From: Paenibacillus tarimensis
Lineage (GTDB): Bacteria; Bacillota; Bacilli; Paenibacillales; Paenibacillaceae
NCBI RefSeq assembly: GCF_021532315.1
Contig: NZ_JAKGAO010000025.1
Span: 1-64,000 of the forward strand
Direction of reading: 5' to 3'
DNA length: 64,000 bases
Part shown: positions 61,132-64,000 of the stretch, in pieces
Position numbering within the stretch: the first letter of the stretch is position 1
Layout: the number at the start of each line of letters is the position of its first letter
The notes under the pieces: generated by a model
Databases searched by the model: none
What the model was told of the DNA's origin: nothing
What the model saw: only the letters and a program-made list of their open reading frames with translations
Translations under genes and position numbers: made by a program

Positions 61132-61692
61132 ATGATCATGCCAAAGATTGTGGCCACAGAAGAGCAGTGGATTCAGATCGGTATACACCGGTTTGCACAG
61201 AACGGGACCGAGGGCCTTGTCATTGAGAAAATGGCGGCAGAGCTTGGATGCAGCAAGAGCAGCTTTTACTGGTATTTCAAGAATCGCCAAGAGTTTCTCC
61301 ATCGAATTGTTCAAGAGTGGATTAATATGAGCACGAGCCAGGTCATACGTACCTCTCTGGAAACTGCGGCGGCTGAGCAGCAGCTCGAGAGCTTGCTTGA
61401 CCAGATGTTCTCTGCAACCCGCAAAGGGGATTTTCTCTTTTACTTAAGGAAGCTGGCGAGCACCGATCCCGCTTATCAGCCGGTCATTGACCAGATGGAG
61501 CAGAAGAGAATGGACTACGCAGAGGAACTCTTTAGGAGAGCCGGCATGTCTGACGAACGCGCCAGACAAAAGTCAGTGATCCTGTATCACTATTATCTGG
61601 GCTGGTATGAGCGGCACAAGCAGGCTGAGATTGCGGATGAAGAGCTGCAGCGGCATATTCGCATGCTGCGTGAGCTTATTATTGAAATTTAG
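61132..61692 (+). CDS. TetR family regulator
   Basis: A 186-residue repressor: N-terminal TetR HTH (WIQIGIHRFAQNGTEGLVIE, KMAAELGCSKSSFYWYFKNR, QEFLHRIVQEW) and a helical ligand domain. GAAGG lies 6 nt before the ATG at 61132; ATG 61138 is an alternative. It is 10 bp upstream of the DUF3995-like gene and probably regulates it. Effector unknown. Confidence 0.85.
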   Translation: MIMPKIVATEEQWIQIGIHRFAQNGTEGLVIEKMAAELGCSKSSFYWYFKNRQEFLHRIVQEWINMSTSQVIRTSLETAAAEQQLESLLDQMFSATRKGDFLFYLRKLASTDPAYQPVIDQMEQKRMDYAEELFRRAGMSDERARQKSVILYHYYLGWYERHKQAEIADEELQRHIRMLRELIIEI

Positions 61693-61702
61693 GAGGTATA
61701 CA

Positions 61703-62128
61703 ATGGTTGCACTGTTCACTTGGATCGTAAGCAGCATATTGATTGTACTCAGCGGGGTTCATGTGTACTGGATGCTTGGCGGGAGGAAGGGCGTTAGGGC
61801 AGCGATTCCAAGTGACAACGGCGGGCGGCGATTTCATCCGTCGAAAGCAGCCACAGGAGTGGTTGCCTTGGCCCTTGCCAGCTCCGGGTGGTTCACCCTC
61901 GAACTTGGCAGGATGTTCCACAGCTCCCTGTTTCCCGGGTGGCTGCTGGTCTATGGAGGCTGGGGCTTGTCGCTGGTATTTATCCTTCGGGCAGTCGGGG
62001 ATTTCAGATGGATGGGCTTCTTCAAGACGAGGAAGGGGACTCTGTTTGCCGAATGGGACAGCATTTTGTTCACACCGCTGTGCCTCTTCCTGGGATTAAG
62101 TCTCGGCATGATCACGATGTTCAGGTAG
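61703..62128 (+). CDS. DUF3995-like membrane protein
   Basis: A 141-residue protein with four predicted helices (LFTWIVSSILIVLSGVHVYW, AATGVVALALASSGWFTLEL, WLLVYGGWGLSLVFILRAVG, ILFTPLCLFLGLSLGMITMF). The HVYW...GG start and the DFRWMGFFKTRKGTLFAEWD stretch fit the DUF3995 family, common beside TetR or MarR genes. GGAGG lies 8 nt before the ATG. Function unknown; operon with the TetR gene. Confidence 0.8.
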   Translation: MVALFTWIVSSILIVLSGVHVYWMLGGRKGVRAAIPSDNGGRRFHPSKAATGVVALALASSGWFTLELGRMFHSSLFPGWLLVYGGWGLSLVFILRAVGDFRWMGFFKTRKGTLFAEWDSILFTPLCLFLGLSLGMITMFR

Positions 62129-62292
62129 ACGTATAGCCCTACCATTCCGTGTCCGTCAGACTTAAATTCTTGAAGAAAAAAAATGATACGGAGTATCTAT
62201 ACCGTGTTAAATATTTTTAATTGGATATCTTTACAATTTTAATTTTGTGTTTTAGTATAAGTAGGCAATTAACTTACTTTTGGAGGTATACA

Positions 62293-63468
62293 ATGAAGAA
62301 GTTAACATCTTTTTTTCTTGCTTTCGTTTTTTTGTTCACATCTAGTTTAGTAACACATGCTTCATCAAGCTGGACAGTAAAATCTCCATTACCGCAAGGC
62401 TTATACTTTTTAGCCACTGCATCTGTAGATGGTAAGGTATACGCAATGGGAGGTTATAATGCAAGCCATCCCGTTCCAGTTCTCTATGAGTATACCCCTA
62501 GTACTGATAAGTGGGTCAGGAAAGCCGATATGCCTGAAGCCAGAGCTGGACTTACTGCAACTTCTTATAACGGGAAAATATATGTCTTCGGCGGAAGCTG
62601 GGGTTCAACAACAAATGCAAAAGTTTTTGAATACAATCCCAAGACAGACACTTGGACACAGAAATCCACACCTCCTGTGCATAGAAATGGTGCGGTTGCT
62701 GTGACGCTAAATAATAAAATTTACTTGGTCGGCGGCGGCTGGAATTCAACAGCATATACCAATGTAGATGTTTATGACCCTCAAACTGATAGTTGGACAA
62801 CGGAAGGCAAACTAAATTCAACATACGGAGAGGGTTTTGGTGCTGCTGCTGCTGAAGGGAAAATTTATATTTTTGGCAGAACCCAATATGAATCTTATGA
62901 TCCTTCAACAAAAACCGCAAAAATTGAAGGAACAATGCCAAAGGAAAGTGTGTATCATAGTGCTGTTTCACTAAATAACAAAATCTATATTAGCGGCGGA
63001 CAAATAATTACTTATACTGGCGGTGTTGCTACGGCAAGTGTTACGATGTTTGATCCAACGACGAACAGCTTTACTGAAAAGGAATCCATGAATGATACTA
63101 GGTTTCGCCATTCCACTGTAGCAACAGATAATAAAATTTATGCTATCGGTGGTCATTATACAGATCGAGTCGAAGAGTATACGTTAACTGGTACTGATAC
63201 TAATCCACAACTACCAGATCCAATTTATGAAGATGCTAACAGGGCTATTCTTACAATTAATTTAACAAGTGGAATAGAAAAAGAATACGATTTAACTATG
63301 GCAGAGATTAATGCATTCATTGCATGGTATGATTCAAAGGCAAGCGGAAGCGGACCTTCCTATTACATTTTTAACAAAAATTGGAATAAAGGGCCGTACA
63401 AGAGTCGTACGGAGTACATCATATTTGATAAAATAGTAACGTTTAGCATTGATGAATACACCCTTTAA
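62293..63468 (+). CDS. Secreted kelch-repeat protein
   Basis: A 391-residue protein with a signal peptide (MKKLTSFFLAFVFLFTSSLV, cleavage near THA-SSS) and five to six kelch blades (for example KVYAMGGYNASHPVPVLYEY, KIYVFGGSWGSTTNAKVFEY, KIYLVGGGWNSTAYTNVDVY, KIYISGG, KIYAIGGHYTDRVEEY), followed by a 75-residue C-terminal module (LTINLTSGIEKEYDLTMAEI ... TFSIDEYTL) of unknown fold. The gene is clearly more AT-rich than its neighbours and uses AAT, AAA and ATA codons freely, which suggests transfer. GGAGG precedes the ATG by 8 nt. Role unknown; kelch propellers often bind proteins or sugars. Confidence 0.8.
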   Translation: MKKLTSFFLAFVFLFTSSLVTHASSSWTVKSPLPQGLYFLATASVDGKVYAMGGYNASHPVPVLYEYTPSTDKWVRKADMPEARAGLTATSYNGKIYVFGGSWGSTTNAKVFEYNPKTDTWTQKSTPPVHRNGAVAVTLNNKIYLVGGGWNSTAYTNVDVYDPQTDSWTTEGKLNSTYGEGFGAAAAEGKIYIFGRTQYESYDPSTKTAKIEGTMPKESVYHSAVSLNNKIYISGGQIITYTGGVATASVTMFDPTTNSFTEKESMNDTRFRHSTVATDNKIYAIGGHYTDRVEEYTLTGTDTNPQLPDPIYEDANRAILTINLTSGIEKEYDLTMAEINAFIAWYDSKASGSGPSYYIFNKNWNKGPYKSRTEYIIFDKIVTFSIDEYTL

Positions 63469-63566
63469 AATGGCTTGCTCGATTAGCGAATTACTATCTA
63501 GGTGCTGATTCAAAAGGCTCATTGGATTGGACTTTTGATCCCCATAATCATCATATTAGTAGTAAG

Positions 63567-63604
63567 AATGGCGTCACAGGGTCTTATTCCAGTGGCGCCA
63601 TTCT
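63567..63604. terminator. Hairpin after the kelch gene region
   Basis: AATGGCGtCAC pairs with GTGGCGCCATT with one bulge, followed on the plus strand by CTCTGCTAT and preceded by A-rich sequence. It separates the kelch gene from the decayed remnant. Confidence 0.55.
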
Positions 63605-63645
63605 CTGCTATACTCTTTCTCCCGCCAAAAATCAGTTCAGGCTGT

Positions 63646-63970
63646 TCATTGCTTCTCTGATTGCTGGACTAAGACTGAAGGAATTAAGGTTGGTCTCGAT
63701 CGATTCGGCACGTGTTGCTCCACTGGAGGATCAAAGGCCTGGCCTGTTTTACCGGTAAAGATCCCCAAGGCTGCTGCTTGTTTGTTTTCCTTTTGCATCA
63801 TAAACCCCGCCCAAATCATTGAAGCATACATTAGAGCTATCCTCGTTAAGGATCTGTGCGTTTAAGACGCGAGTGATCATCAGTGTCATTTCTTGACGCG
63901 TAATGGTTTGGTTAGGCCGGAGACCAGAGGCATGCTTGCTAAGCAAGAGAAAACAACTTGCTTTTCTACC
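63646..63970 (-). pseudogene. Decayed S-layer-homology (SLH) protein remnant
   Basis: Two minus-strand frames together read as degenerate SLH repeats: GLRPNQTITRQEMTLMITRV with NVCFNDLGGVYDA in one frame (63749-63946), and AAALGIFTGKTGQAFDP in another (63646-63831). The frame change and missing flanks mean the gene is broken; more may lie beyond the window edge. Confidence 0.6.
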
Positions 63971-64000
63971 ATCTCATTCTGCGTTGTTCCTTCCATTCTG

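Overview
The window reads as chromosomal DNA of a spore-forming, polysaccharide-degrading Bacillota, most likely a Paenibacillus. Reasons: strong GGAGG-type ribosome sites with frequent TTG and GTG starts, a YjcZ-type small spore-associated protein, a YesM/YesN-type two-component pair, LplB/YtcP-like permeases, and large modular xylanases and pectin lyases. These attributions rest on family resemblance recognised by eye; no database search was possible. No rRNA, tRNA, CRISPR array, intact insertion sequence or phage block was seen.

Layout. 1-8.7 kb: a family PL11 rhamnogalacturonan lyase behind a perfect CcpA (cre) operator, a PQQ-like propeller protein, a DUF2642 protein, a GAF-GGDEF protein, a secreted beta-helix protein and a PadR-alpha/beta hydrolase pair whose promoter carries three 13-bp iterons. 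8.8-14.6 kb: housekeeping genes (PH-domain protein, proline dehydrogenase, peptidyl-tRNA hydrolase 2, RNase H, amidase), two tiny genes and a broken sugar-binding lipoprotein. 14.7-29.3 kb: GH5-X2-X2-CBM3 cellulase, Nudix, sirtuin, a lipoprotein, two zinc-ribbon membrane proteins, a second PL11 lyase with a C-terminal FIMAH-like domain, a membrane-fused esterase, small membrane proteins and a cyclase remnant. 29.4-31.5 kb: an uncharacterised group: a papain-like candidate enzyme, a small secreted peptide and an unknown beta-rich protein.

31.7-45.5 kb is a complete glucuronoxylan module, all on the minus strand. A large exported xylanase (two CBM22, GH10, two CBM9) would cut xylan outside. A YesM/YesN-type two-component system senses the products, a solute-binding protein and two permeases import aldouronates, and GH67 alpha-glucuronidase plus a signal-less GH10 xylanase finish them inside. 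Candidate cre sites stand before the exported xylanase and the transporter operon. At 58.2-61.0 kb a GntR regulator, uxuA and uxuB form an operon for hexuronate catabolism, which could take part of the released uronate.

46-55.2 kb is accessory: small proteins, a YjcQ fragment, and then the most interesting cassette (48.1-54.0 kb): a GAF-like LuxR regulator, a short secreted peptide, a YrvL-like membrane protein and a 1297-residue subtilase, with a terminator after the peptide gene and an ATGA overlap between the last two. It is followed by a PadR/permease-prefix pair. 55.6-58.1 kb: a methyltransferase with a frameshifted C-terminus and a small membrane protein. The right end (61.1-64 kb) has TetR and DUF3995-like genes, an AT-rich secreted kelch protein that looks acquired, and a decayed S-layer-homology remnant at the edge.
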